DNA from: UBA4732 sp963823075
GTDB lineage: Bacteria > Planctomycetota > Planctomycetia > Gemmatales > Gemmataceae
NCBI GenBank assembly: GCA_963823075.1
Contig: CAWGKE010000023.1
Location: 2,418,001-2,482,000 of the forward strand
Length of the DNA stretch: 64,000 nt
Direction: 5' to 3'
Shown: positions 48,589-56,874 of the stretch, piece by piece
Layout of the letters: every line of letters starts with the position of its first letter
Numbering within the stretch: position 1 is the stretch's first letter
Notes under the pieces: generated by a model
The model's input: the letters and a program-made list of their open reading frames with translations, nothing else
What the model was told of the DNA's origin: nothing
Database searches by the model: none
Position numbers and translations under genes: made by a program

Positions 48589-49830
48589 ATGAAAAGCGAA
48601 ATCCTCTCCATCGGCAGCGAGCTGACCAGCGGCCAGAACCTCGACACCAACAGCCAGTGGCTCAGCCGCCGCCTCGCCGAGATCGGCGTCGCCGTCGGCT
48701 GGCACACCACCATCGCCGACGACCTCGACGCCAACATCGACGCCTTTCGCATCGCCTCCGGCCGCGCCGGGCTGGTCCTCATCACCGGCGGCCTCGGCCC
48801 CACGCAGGACGACCTGACGCGCGAGGCCCTGGCGCGGGCGGCCGGCGTCGAGCTGGTCTTCCACCCGGAGCTGTTCGAGCAGATCGCGGAGATGTTCCGC
48901 CGCCGTAACCGCTCCATGCCGGAGCGCAATCGCGTGCAGGCGATGCTGCCGGCCGGCGCCGAGGCGCTGCCCAACGAATGCGGCACCGCCCCCGGCGTCT
49001 GGATGCGCCTCGGAAATGCGTGCGTCGCCGCCATGCCCGGCGTGCCCTCCGAAATGTTCGTGATGTACGAGAAGCAGGTGCGGCCGCGGCTGCTGGCCCT
49101 CGGCCTGGGCGGCGGCGTGCTGGTCCAGCGCAAGATCAACGCCTTCGGCGCCGGCGAATCGGCCGTGGAGGAGAAACTCTTCGACCTGACGCGGCGCGGC
49201 CACGTCCCCGAGGTCGGCATCACCGTCGGCGACGCCACCATCTCCCTGCGCATCCTGGCCCGCGCCGGTTCGCTCGCCGAGGCCCAGGCGCAGATCGAGC
49301 CGGTCGAGCGGACCATCCGCGAACGGCTCGGCGATTGGGTGTTCGGCGTGGAGGACGAGGATTTGCAAGACGCCGTCGCCGCCCTGCTGACCGCGAAGCG
49401 CAAGACGCTATCCACGGCGGAGGGCGTCACGGCGGGGCTGGTGGCGTCGCGGCTGTCGGCCGTCCCCGGAGCGAGCGCCTGGCTGCGCGGCGGAATCGTC
49501 GCCTATGACAATCGCGTCAAGGTGGAGATGCTGGCCGTGCCGCAGCAGCTCATCGACGAGAAAGGCGCCGTCAGCGCCGAGGTCGCGGAGGCGATGGCGG
49601 TGGGCTGCCGCACGCGCTTCCGCACCGACCTGGCCGTCAGCACGGTCGGCGTGGCGGGGCCGGGCGACCTGGGGCCGGATCGGCCGGTCGGCACGGTCTT
49701 CGCCGGTCTGGCCTGGGACGGCGGTTCGGCCGCCGTCGGCCACAGCTGGACCGGCGGACGGGCCGAGGTGCAACGGCGGACGGCGAAGACGGCGCTCAAC
49801 CGCGTGCGGCTGCATCTTCTGAGATCGTAG
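48589..49830 (+). CDS. cinA: CinA-like protein (MoCF domain plus C-terminal amidohydrolase)
   Basis: A 413-residue protein of the CinA family: N-terminal molybdopterin-binding-fold domain (residues 1-170, SEILSIGSELTSGQNLDTNS; ITGGLGPTQDDLTREALA) and C-terminal nicotinamide-mononucleotide deamidase domain (about 255-413; KTLSTAEGVTAGLVASRLSA; VSTVGVAGPGDLGPDRPVGT). Family members act in NAD-cycle repair and ADP-ribose hydrolysis. In the C-terminal domain the usual GES motif (AESCTGGLVA) reads AEGVTAGLVA, so the catalytic serine and cysteine appear altered. Full length, frame intact, 46 bp before ackA. Confidence 0.93.
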   Translation: MKSEILSIGSELTSGQNLDTNSQWLSRRLAEIGVAVGWHTTIADDLDANIDAFRIASGRAGLVLITGGLGPTQDDLTREALARAAGVELVFHPELFEQIAEMFRRRNRSMPERNRVQAMLPAGAEALPNECGTAPGVWMRLGNACVAAMPGVPSEMFVMYEKQVRPRLLALGLGGGVLVQRKINAFGAGESAVEEKLFDLTRRGHVPEVGITVGDATISLRILARAGSLAEAQAQIEPVERTIRERLGDWVFGVEDEDLQDAVAALLTAKRKTLSTAEGVTAGLVASRLSAVPGASAWLRGGIVAYDNRVKVEMLAVPQQLIDEKGAVSAEVAEAMAVGCRTRFRTDLAVSTVGVAGPGDLGPDRPVGTVFAGLAWDGGSAAVGHSWTGGRAEVQRRTAKTALNRVRLHLLRS

Positions 49831-49876
49831 AAATCAAGGAATCTCACGCAAAGGCGCAAAGCTGCAAAGGACGCCG

Positions 49877-51088
49877 ATGAACATCCTGGTGCTCAACACA
49901 GGTTCCAGCAGCGTCAAATTCGGACTCGTCGCGTCCGAAGATGAGCGCGTGCTGCTGGATGGTGCGGCCGACTGGACCGCCAAGCCCGCGAAGCTGACGC
50001 TGCGGCACGCCGGGGCGGACGCCGTCGAATCGCCGCTGCCGGCCGACGCCTGCGGCCCCGCCGTCGCGCACGTCCTGGCGCTGCTCCGCGAAGAAAAGAG
50101 AATGGAGGTCGCCGCCGTCGGTCATCGCATCGTCCACGGCGGTTCCGTGTACACTTCCGGCGTCCTCGTCACGCCGGAGGTGACGCGAACGCTGGCCGGC
50201 CTGTCGGAGCTGGCGCCGCTGCACAACCCGGTCAACCTGGAGGGGATTGAGGCGGCGCAAAAGGCCTGGCCGGACGTGCCGCACGTCGCCGTCTTCGACA
50301 CCGCCTTCCATGCGACGATCTCGGAGGCCGCTCGCACCTACGCCGTGCCGTGGAAGTGGACGCGGGAATGGGGCCTGCGCCGCTACGGTTTCCACGGCCT
50401 GAGCCACGCCTACTGCTCCGGTCGGGCCGCCCAGATGCTGGGCCGCATCCCTCCCCTCTCCCCTGGCGGGAGAGGGGCCGGGGGTGAGGGGGGCTTCCGC
50501 GTGATCGTCTGTCACCTCGGCGCCGGCTGCTCGGCGTCGGCGGTGCGCGACGGCGTTTGCGTGGACACGTCGATGGGCTTCACGCCGCTGGACGGCCTGG
50601 TGATGGCGACGCGCAGCGGCGCGGTGGACCCCAGCATTTTGATCCACGTGCTGCGCCACAAAGGGCTGACGGCGGACGACCTGGAGCGCGTGCTGAATCA
50701 CGAATCGGGCCTTCTCGGCGTGTCCGGCGTCTCCGGCGACATGCGGCAGGTCCACGCGGCGGCGCGCGGCGACGCCCGCGCTCGGCTGGCCCTGGAGGTC
50801 TACGCCCACCGGCTGCGTCAGACGATCGGCGGCTTCGCGGCGACGCTGGGCGGCGTGGACGCGCTGGTGTTCACGGCCGGCGTCGGCGAACACGACGCCG
50901 AGATGCGGACGGCCGCCTGTCGCGGCCTGGAGTGCCTCGGCCTGGAGCTGGACGCGGCGGCCAACGCCGGCTGCAAGCCGGACGCCGACGTGGCGTCGCC
51001 GGCCTCGCGCGGCCGCATCCTCGTCATCGCCACGCGCGAGGATTTGACGATTGTGCGCGAGACGGTGCGGGTGCTGGGTGGGGTTTAG
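49877..51088 (+). CDS. ackA: Acetate kinase
   Basis: A 403-residue enzyme that interconverts acetate plus ATP with acetyl-phosphate plus ADP. Visible motifs are MNILVLNTGSSSVKFGLVAS, HRIVHGG, FDTAFHATI, RYGFHGLSHAYCSG and VFTAGVGEHDAEMR, with all main active-site regions present. A G/C-rich palindrome at 50454-50490 is in frame (PPLSPGGRGAGGEGG), lengthening a loop. The stop codon TAG (51086-51088) is formed by two bases of the target duplication and the first base of the IS; before insertion the sequence also read TAG, so the protein is unchanged. It may pair with cinA in one transcript. Confidence 0.95.
   Translation: MNILVLNTGSSSVKFGLVASEDERVLLDGAADWTAKPAKLTLRHAGADAVESPLPADACGPAVAHVLALLREEKRMEVAAVGHRIVHGGSVYTSGVLVTPEVTRTLAGLSELAPLHNPVNLEGIEAAQKAWPDVPHVAVFDTAFHATISEAARTYAVPWKWTREWGLRRYGFHGLSHAYCSGRAAQMLGRIPPLSPGGRGAGGEGGFRVIVCHLGAGCSASAVRDGVCVDTSMGFTPLDGLVMATRSGAVDPSILIHVLRHKGLTADDLERVLNHESGLLGVSGVSGDMRQVHAAARGDARARLALEVYAHRLRQTIGGFAATLGGVDALVFTAGVGEHDAEMRTAACRGLECLGLELDAAANAGCKPDADVASPASRGRILVIATREDLTIVRETVRVLGGV
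50454..50490. repeat. In-frame palindrome in ackA
   Basis: CCCCTCTCCCCTGGCGGGAG followed by AGGGGCCGGGGGTGAGG: an imperfect hairpin. It encodes PLSPGGRGAGGEG, a sequence absent from ordinary acetate kinases, and is similar in type to the otsA and dinG palindromes. Confidence 0.7.
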
Positions 51089-52003
51089 AGCCTATCCCAA
51101 AACCCGGTCGGAGGGTATAATATGAGTAGCCACTTATCTACCGAACTGGAGCAGAGTCATGGCCGCTTCTCGTGAAACGGTTGTCGATACTTTCCGTATC
51201 CCGGACGCCCTCTGGGAACGCATCGAACCCCTGTTGCCCAAGGTGCGCCGCTCCCGCAAGGGGGGACGGCCGCCTTTGCCCCAACGCCAGGTGTTGGACG
51301 GCATTTTCTACGTCCTGCGTACCGGCGGCCACTGGAAGGCCGCCCCGCCCGAGTTCGGCTCCGGCAGCAGTCTGCACCGCTACTTCCAACGCTGGCAAAA
51401 GCGGGGGCTGTTCCGCCAGCTGTGGCAAAAGGCCTTGCACGAGTACGACGACAAGGTCGGCATCGACTGGGAATGGCAGAGCCTGGACGGGACCATGACC
51501 AAGGCCCCGCTCGGGGGGAAAAAAGACGGGCAAGAACCCCACCGATCGGGCCAAAAAGGGCACGAAGCGTTCGCTGCTGACGGACGGCCGAGGCGTGCCG
51601 CTGGGCCTGGAGGTGGCCGGGGCCAACCGGGCCGACATGAAACTGGTCGAAGCCACCCTGGACAGCATCCCGATCGAGCGACCCGAGCCCACGCCGGAGA
51701 AGCCACAGCACTTTCTGGGGGACAAGGGGTATGACTACCCCTCGGTGCGGGAGCTGGTGGCCCGCTGGGGTTACACAGCCCACATCCCGGTCAAGAAGCG
51801 CCGGGGGGCCAAGGCGGAGCCGAGGGAGAAGATCCCCGGGTATCGGGCGCGGCGCTGGGTGGTGGAGCGGACGCATAGTTGGATGAACCGCTTCCGACGA
51901 CTGTTGATCCGCTGGGAGAAAAAAGTCCCCAATTACAAAGCCTTCCTCCACTTCGCCTGCGCCTGGATCACCTGGAGGGCGGCAGGGGTTTTGGGATAGG
52001 CTC
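51088..52003 (+). mobile_element. IS5-family (IS427-like) insertion sequence, 916 bp
   Basis: Perfect 17-bp terminal inverted repeats GAGCCTATCCCAAAACC at 51088-51104 and its complement at 51987-52003. A 3-bp target duplication TTA flanks it (51085-51087 and 52004-52006), fitting the TNA target of the IS427 group. It carries one transposase gene in two frames. It is inserted in the last codon of ackA and separates ackA from the integron cassette array. Confidence 0.95.
51159..51999 (+). CDS. IS5-family transposase in two frames (possible frameshift at G6A6)
   Basis: DDE transposase of the IS427 group. The first frame (ATG 51159) has the N-terminal DUF4096-type domain: FRIPDALWERIEPLLPKVRR, GRPPLPQRQVLDGIFYVLRT and the first catalytic D in LDGTMTKAP. 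At GGGGGGAAAAAAG (51513-51525) the other frame takes over: KTGKNPTDRAKKGTKRSLLT, then second D region LLTDGRGVPLGLEVAGANRA, DKGYD and the Y-R-K-E region RWVVERTHSWMNRFRRLLIR. The change equals losing one base in the A6 run. IS427 members often use programmed frameshifting at such runs, so this may be natural; a sequence error is the alternative. Confidence 0.9.
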
Positions 52004-52611
52004 TTAGGGCTTGGGCCGCCTCCCCAGAAGGTCGTCGAGCGCCGCTCCCCGTGGCCGTGGAGATTATTCTCTCTGGACGGCGAGAACCTTATGAGGGTTC
52101 GGCGCAGAACCTCGTCCCTGTCAAACCGTCCGAGCCAAGACCGCAGCGTGGCCCGCTCGCAGTCCGAGAAGATGCCGGCAAGCTCCCCACGGATACCAAG
52201 GCCGTCGAGCAAGCCCGGCAGCAGCCCCTCGTGCGGCAGTTCGACAGTGCGCGAGCCAGCAAACCCACCGCCGCGATACCAGCTCACCACGCCCACACGT
52301 TCTTCGATGATGTCCGCCGCGTGCTGCAACCCTGCCTCGATCTGGCGCGTGTTGAGGCGGCTCTCATAGTCGGTGAAGTGGTTGTGGTGCGTATGGAACC
52401 CGACCGACAACTCTTCATCCGCAGTCGATGCCCAGAGGCCGGACTCGGCGGCTGGCGACGGGCATGGGACGTTGAAGTCCACGACGTTTCCAGCGCCGTC
52501 GATCCGCGGCGACAACTTGGCGAACTGCTCCCACGCGGGGAAACGGGCGAGGATAAGGGGCACGGCAAGCCGCGAGTAGGCGTCCAGGTCGCTCGCCAGC
52601 AGTCCAGTCAC
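52004..52611 (-). CDS. Cassette gene 12, 3'-truncated, unknown family
   Basis: GTG 52611 follows GAGGAG by six bases, giving VTGLLASDLDAYSRLAVPLI. The body AVPLILARFPAWEQFAKLSP and VGFHTHHNHFTDYESRLNTR is well coded for about 200 residues. No natural stop or attC follows: the reading frame runs into the IS and, before insertion, would have run into the ackA antisense. So the cassette's end is missing, presumably through deletion at the array edge. The protein looks cytoplasmic with immunity-protein-like proportions; no family was recognised. Confidence 0.55.
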
Positions 52612-52632
52612 TACAACTCCTCGCCTCTTGCG

Positions 52633-52727
52633 GTCTGACGACCCCGCTCAGCTGCCCGGCCCGCCTCGGACAGCTGCGAAGTCCTGGGAACCAACATGGC
52701 GGGCCGGGTTTGCTGCAGCGATTGGAC
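52633..52727 (-). other. attC site of cassette 11, split by insertion
   Basis: Top strand GTCTGACGACCCCGCTCAGC leads into GCCCGGCCCGCC, matched by GGCGGGCCGGGT and TGCTGCAGCG at the other end. The last core is displaced to 54430-54436 (GTTCGGC). Joining 52633 to about 52724 with 54430-54436 restores a site of about 99 bp like its neighbours. The outer core GTCTGAC (complement GTCAGAC) fits GTTRRRY at six of seven positions. Confidence 0.8.
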
Positions 52728-53084
52728 ACTCATCAAGGTTCCCCCGAGTCGGGTAGGCTTGTGGTAGCCAAACCGACTTGCCCTTTTCGCCCGGAGGAAA
52801 CCTTGATGAGATTTGCTACCCCCACCGCCGCATACTACGGCGGCATCGGATCGTGAGGCCTCGGCACAGCCGCCATCGTTCTTCGCAGCGACGCGCCGCC
52901 GGAGTCCCGATAGATGTTGGGTGCAGTCGCCCGGCCCCGGGTCCAGCGGGGTTCGCGACCGCGCCTGCGGCCGATAGAAAGTCAGGCGTCCAGAGAAAGA
53001 CGGCCACGACCTCCGCAGGCAACACGGCAGCGGTAACCTCGGCACAACCGTTACCCTGAGACGTGGCCGGGGGAACTATTTTCT

Positions 53085-54397
53085 GGCTCATCCGGCGAAT
53101 GCGTGTGTAGGTGCTTGAAAACGTGAACATGCTGCTTTCTCATGGAGTTGTGCAACAAGGCTCCAGAGGAGGAAACAGCATGTCCACCAGCCTACTGTAT
53201 CACGCCTTCAGCCTCGTCGGCTACCGCTACGTTCGCCAGGAATTCCGCGAGGGGCAGGTGATCTTCCACATCGAACAACCCCGGGAACGCTGGCGCTGCT
53301 CCCAGTGCGGCTCGGCCGAGGTCTGGGCCCATGGCAGCGTAGACCGCACCTTCCGCCTGACGCCGATCGGCCGCAAGCCCGTGCTGCTGCATTTCCCCGT
53401 GCCCCGGGTACGCTGCCTGGACTGCGGCCTGGTCCGGCAGGTCAAGATCGGCTTCGCCGACCCCAAAAAGCACTACACCCGCGCCTTCGAGCGGTATGCC
53501 CTGGAGCTGTCCCGCCACATGACCATCCTCGACGTGGCCGAACATCTCCAGGTCAGTTGGGACACCATCAAGGACATCCAGGCCCGCTCCCTGCAACGCC
53601 GCTTCGGCAAGCCCAAGCTGCGCAACCTCAAGCAAATCGCCATCGACGAGATCGCCGTCGGCAAGGGGCATCACTACCTCACCGTGGTCCTGAACCTGCT
53701 TTCCGGGGCGGTGGTGTTCGTCGGCGACGGCAAGGGCGTGGAGGCCCTGGCGCCGTTCTGGCGGCGCGTGCGGCGGGCCCGGGCCAAGATCGCCGCGGTC
53801 GCCACCGACATGTCCGCGGCGTACATCCGGGCCGTGCGTGATCACCTGCCGCACGCGGTCCACGTCTTCGACCGCTTCCACGTCGTCAAGCTGTTCAACG
53901 ACAAACTCAGCGCCTTTCGACGCGAGTTGTACCACCAGTTGAGCAGCGATCACGACCGCCAGATCCTCAAGGGCACGCGCTGGCTGCTGCTGAAGAACCC
54001 CGAGAACCTCAATCCGGAGCGTAACGAGCTGCAGCGTCTGGAGGAAGCGTTGCGTCTCAACACGCCCTTGGCCGTCGCTTACTACCTCAAGGAGGACCTG
54101 CGGCAAATCTGGATGCAGCCGAACAAACGCACGGCCCGGCGGGTCTTGCGGGATTGGTTGGCTCGGGCCCGCGCCTCCGGGGTGCGTATGCTGGTGCAGT
54201 TCGCGGACACTCTGGAGAGCTACCAGGAAGGCGTCCTGGCCTACTACGACTATCGGATCTCTACGGGCCCGTTGGAGGGGACCAACACCAAGATCCAGGC
54301 CATGAAACGCCAAGCCTATGGCTTCCGCGACCTCGCCTTCTATAAATTGAAGATCCTCGGCATCCACGAAACAAAACACGCATTAGTCGGATGAGCC
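53085..54397 (+). mobile_element. ISL3-family insertion sequence, 1313 bp
   Basis: Terminal repeats GGCTCATCCGGCGAATGCGT (left) and GGCTCATCCGACTAATGCGT (right, complement) agree at 20 of 22 positions. An exact 8-bp target duplication TATTTTCT flanks it at 53077-53084 and 54398-54405, the size usual for ISL3. One intact transposase gene fills it. Confidence 0.95.
53180..54394 (+). CDS. ISL3-family transposase
   Basis: A 404-residue transposase. ATG 53180 follows GAGGAGGAAACAGC. N-terminal zinc fingers (WRCSQCGSAEVW, VRCLDCGLVRQV) precede a helix-turn-helix (TILDVAEHLQVSWDTIKDIQ). The DDE core is visible: IAIDEIAVGKGHHYLTVVL, VATDMSAAYIRAVRDHLPHA and the glutamate in GPLEGTNTKIQAMKRQAYGF. Frame intact, so the element may be active. 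Confidence 0.95.
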   Translation: MSTSLLYHAFSLVGYRYVRQEFREGQVIFHIEQPRERWRCSQCGSAEVWAHGSVDRTFRLTPIGRKPVLLHFPVPRVRCLDCGLVRQVKIGFADPKKHYTRAFERYALELSRHMTILDVAEHLQVSWDTIKDIQARSLQRRFGKPKLRNLKQIAIDEIAVGKGHHYLTVVLNLLSGAVVFVGDGKGVEALAPFWRRVRRARAKIAAVATDMSAAYIRAVRDHLPHAVHVFDRFHVVKLFNDKLSAFRRELYHQLSSDHDRQILKGTRWLLLKNPENLNPERNELQRLEEALRLNTPLAVAYYLKEDLRQIWMQPNKRTARRVLRDWLARARASGVRMLVQFADTLESYQEGVLAYYDYRISTGPLEGTNTKIQAMKRQAYGFRDLAFYKLKILGIHETKHALVG

Positions 54398-54421
54398 TAT
54401 TTTCTCTTGACTTGGGGAACC

Positions 54422-54790
54422 TTATCGAGGTTCGGCGTGCCTTTGCTCCTGCCAGCGCCTATACGCCTCGGTTCCCATTTGATCCAGGGATGGCATCTCC
54501 CCAACGCGCACCCGTTGGAAGAAGTCAAGGCAATGGCCCCAGCCGTTCGTTGCCGGCGAATCCTCCACCCAGCAGAAGTGGCCCGCCCCGGCCCAGTCAG
54601 CGTTGGAATCCTTGTTGACCAGCCGGTGCAACGCCTGGGCGACACGCTCGCCCCACGCGACGGCCTCGGCCGGGGTATCGGCCGTGACCCAGAGCCCGGT
54701 GCTGCTCTCGTAGTCCTCGATCATGCCGCGCTGCCATTGGGCGAACGGTTGCGGTTCGTGGTACGAGAAGCCGACGAGGTATTCGGGCAT
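54422..54790 (-). CDS. Cassette gene 11, unknown family
   Basis: A 122-residue protein: MPEYLVGFSYHEPQPFAQWQ, then VTADTPAEAVAWGERVAQAL, then GWGHCLDFFQRVRVGEMPSL. The design is a small alpha/beta fold with a conserved-looking E-A-x-x-W-G-E segment. No family was recognised. The original coding sequence would have continued into the attC; the inserted element now provides the TAA (54422-54424). It starts 25 bp after attC 54815-54912. Confidence 0.6.
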   Translation of the reverse strand: MPEYLVGFSYHEPQPFAQWQRGMIEDYESSTGLWVTADTPAEAVAWGERVAQALHRLVNKDSNADWAGAGHFCWVEDSPATNGWGHCLDFFQRVRVGEMPSLDQMGTEAYRRWQEQRHAEPR

Positions 54791-54814
54791 TTGCCACCCG
54801 TGTAGGCTTCCTTC

Positions 54815-54912
54815 GCCGAACGCACCAGTTCACCCGCCGGGGCCGCTGCAACGGCGTGGTGTCGCGCGAAACAAGAATGCGGCCCCGGTCGGTGTGCAAC
54901 GCCTGGTTCGGC
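54815..54912 (-). other. attC recombination site (cassette 10), 98 bp
   Basis: Begins GCCGAAC (54815) and ends GTTCGGC (54912) on the plus strand. Inner arms GCCGGGGCCGC and GCGGCCCCGG pair around a GC-poor spacer. Both consensus cores are intact. Confidence 0.9.
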
Positions 54913-54917
54913 AGCAG

Positions 54918-55277
54918 TTATCGCATCTCAACGCCCGAAGCTTTTGTCCCGTGCCAAAGGCCCAGCTCGGCGCGAATTCGTGCCGCTCGCTGCGCATCGA
55001 GTATGTCGCATAGTTCCTCGAGGAAACCGGTTGCTACGTCGCTTGCAAAGCGTCTCGGCGCCTCTTCGGTGGATTCCGCACCCTTCGGAAAGCATAGTTG
55101 CTCGTAGCCACGCCATGTGACCTCGTAATAGTAGCCGCGAGGAAAGGACCAGGGATGGCACCCGAACAGCGCCTCATCGAGAAACTCCATGACGTTCAGT
55201 GCCGCCTTTCGAATCTCCAGCTCGAGCGACTGACCCGGAGAGGCTTTCAGCAGTTTAACATCGTCCACAAGAGCCAT
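54918..55277 (-). CDS. Cassette gene 10, unknown family
   Basis: A 119-residue protein. ATG 55277 follows CTGGAGCAAGCC. Sequence MALVDDVKLLKASPGQSLEL, ALFGCHPWSFPRGYYYEVTW and FASDVATGFLEELCDILDAQ suggests an alpha/beta protein of immunity-protein size. No family was recognised. The TAA at 54918 comes six bases before the attC core, the usual cassette spacing. Confidence 0.65.
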   Translation of the reverse strand: MALVDDVKLLKASPGQSLELEIRKAALNVMEFLDEALFGCHPWSFPRGYYYEVTWRGYEQLCFPKGAESTEEAPRRFASDVATGFLEELCDILDAQRAARIRAELGLWHGTKASGVEMR

Positions 55278-55321
55278 GGCTTGCTCCAGAGGCGATCGCT
55301 GGCCGTTGGCAAGCAAGTCCA

Positions 55322-55420
55322 GCCGAACGACACAGCCCAGCAGCGGCGGCCACGCTGAGCATCTTGAACTCACGAGGAGCCAGCGTCGCGGCCCCCGTCT
55401 GCCGCAGCAGGCGGTTCGGC
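55322..55420 (-). other. attC recombination site (cassette 9), 99 bp
   Basis: GCCGAAC at 55322-55328 and GTTCGGC at 55414-55420, with inner arms GCGGCGGCC and GGCCCCCGTC pairing imperfectly. The stop codon of cassette gene 9 (55370-55372) lies in its loop. Confidence 0.88.
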
Positions 55421-56105
55421 TGAAGCTGGCCGACGTTGGAGCTTGCCGCTGTCCGCGTCTGCACAGAGGTCGCGCGGAAAGCATGTGTGTGGGCGGCCGC
55501 GCCACTCCCAGATATCTGCCATCGAACACGGGCAGGTGACCCAGACATATTGCCCGGAAGAACCCGAAATCGCAGGCGACGGCCGGACGGGGTAAGCCTT
55601 CACCTCGACGCTGCGACCAACGGTCGCCCCGACGGGATCGTTGGCCACCATGAAGAGACGTTTCGCCCGTCTCGGTGACGAACGACAGCGTTGATTCTCC
55701 GATGCGGCTCGTACACAATTCGAATCGGCCGCTGAGTCGTCGTTCCGCTCCCACCTCGATCAGTTCTGCGTCGGGAGTAGCCTCGACCAGTCGCATCGTC
55801 GCTACGCGAAAGTGCCGGATTGGTTTCTCGCCCCTGCGCCAGAGGCGGCGGTTCCGGCTCTCGGGCTCGAACGGCTCGCCGGATACCGTAACTTGACGCC
55901 CGGCGAACGCATGATACGGCGTGTCTGGGTGCCAGGCGATCTCCCACCTAGCGTCGCTGCACTCGATCTCCGCACCGTCCCACGGCGCCAGGCACGTATC
56001 GCAAAGGCGGACAATCCCTTCCAACCGAAGCAGCTTCACTTGCTCGCCCATGCCTTCACCCGGACTGCTCATGTCCTCACCCCGACTGTTGGTAGTCTGC
56101 GGCAT
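55370..56105 (-). CDS. Cassette gene 9, unknown family (frame broken), stop inside attC
   Basis: ATG 56105 follows AGGAG. It reads MPQTTNSRGEDMSSPGEGMG, then LEGIVRLCDTCLAPWDGAEI, then RFELCTSRIGESTLSFVTET. Near 55660 the frame changes; deleting one T in ACGTCTC gives TLFMVANDPVGATVGRS and AISGSSGQYVWVTCPCSMAD, ending in the attC loop. About 240 residues when joined. No family was recognised. Beta-rich with paired cysteines; function unknown. Confidence 0.55.
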
Positions 56106-56167
56106 TGCAGGGGACTCCTGTGAGGAAAGTCGCTTGACGGCCTCCCGGCGGCAGCGTCGCTCCGTCG

Positions 56168-56265
56168 GCCGAACCACCAAGTTCACCTGCTGCGGCGGCT
56201 GGTGAGACTTTTGAACCCTGATTTCGCGTAATGCCGCCGTAGTCAGGTGCAACTTTTGGTTCGGC
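56168..56265 (-). other. attC recombination site (cassette 8), 98 bp
   Basis: GCCGAAC at 56168-56174 and GTTCGGC at 56259-56265. Inner arms TTCACCTGCTGCGGCGGC and GCCGCCGTAGTCAGGTGCAA pair with bulges as in functional attC sites. Confidence 0.9.
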
Positions 56266-56320
56266 CTGCCCCTGCTATCGAAGCTGCATTGAGTCGGGGC
56301 CGCGGACCGCGCGACCAGCG

Positions 56321-56755
56321 TCATTTTTGGAATACCTGCTGCACGTCACGAAACTGCACGATATCCTCCTCCGGCTTCGGCGAGCCCCTGTCGCCGCTAC
56401 ATCCCTGGTACTCCCATTTCCCCTCGTTCTTGGAGTAGCGGTAATGTGCCGTTGCCTTGCTGAGATACTGTATGTGCGCCTCTCCTTCCGGCTTGGTAAT
56501 CGTGTAGGAGAAAGCGATCTCCCCAATGAAAGGGTAGTCGATTTTCTTCTGGATGTCCGTTTCCTCGGAGACGGTCCCCTTGTAGTCCCTCAACTCCGAT
56601 CCTTTGCCTGCGAAGAGTTCCTTGAGGCGAGCTTCCTTGTCGTCTGCGATCTTTTTGAGTTTTTCGTCCGCCGACTCCCTGGCACTGCAGCCGGACATCC
56701 AGAAGACGCAAGTCAGGATCAAGCAGGCCCATACCCAGTCCCGGCGTCCGCCCAT
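56321..56755 (-). CDS. Cassette gene 8, small lipoprotein
   Basis: A 144-residue predicted lipoprotein. ATG 56755, after GGGAGGATGGGAC, starts MGGRRDWVWACLILTCVFWM with lipobox WMSGC. The mature part is charged and helical at first (DEKLKKIADDKEARLKELFA), then beta-rich (IGEIAFSYTITKPEGEAHIQ). Exported; no family was recognised. It ends 56 bases before the attC. Confidence 0.7.
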   Translation of the reverse strand: MGGRRDWVWACLILTCVFWMSGCSARESADEKLKKIADDKEARLKELFAGKGSELRDYKGTVSEETDIQKKIDYPFIGEIAFSYTITKPEGEAHIQYLSKATAHYRYSKNEGKWEYQGCSGDRGSPKPEEDIVQFRDVQQVFQK

Positions 56756-56775
56756 GTCCCATCCTCCCTTCTGCG

Positions 56776-56874
56776 GCCGAACGACCGCGTTCACTTGCCG
56801 GGCCGGTTGCAAGGAACGTGGCGTCTCGGAAGACCGTAATGCCGGCCCGGTCAAATGCAACGCCCTGGTTCGGC
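56776..56874 (-). other. attC recombination site (cassette 7), 99 bp
   Basis: GCCGAAC at 56776-56782 and GTTCGGC at 56868-56874; arms TTCACTTGCCGGGCCGG and GCCGGCCCGGTCAAATGCAA pair. The stop of the SRPBCC gene (56851-56853) is within the site. Confidence 0.9.

Larger units (their letters stand above)
52729..54429. mobile_element. Terminal-repeat element inserted in attC core, with ISL3 nested inside
   Basis: Ends CTCATCAAGGTTCCCC (52729-52744) and CTCGATAAGGTTCCCC (complement of 54414-54429) agree at 13 of 16 positions. A third, inverted copy (52796-52810) delimits an 82-bp sub-unit. Without the nested ISL3 element the unit is about 390 bp with no convincing gene, so it is a MITE or IS remnant. 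It abuts the GTTCGGC core of the attC at 54430. IS family unassigned. Confidence 0.55.

Noticed and set aside
51157..52611. 484-codon frame joining cassette gene 12 with sequence antisense to the IS
   Set aside because: The portion beyond 52003 is antisense to the transposase and arises only because the IS insertion removed the original end.
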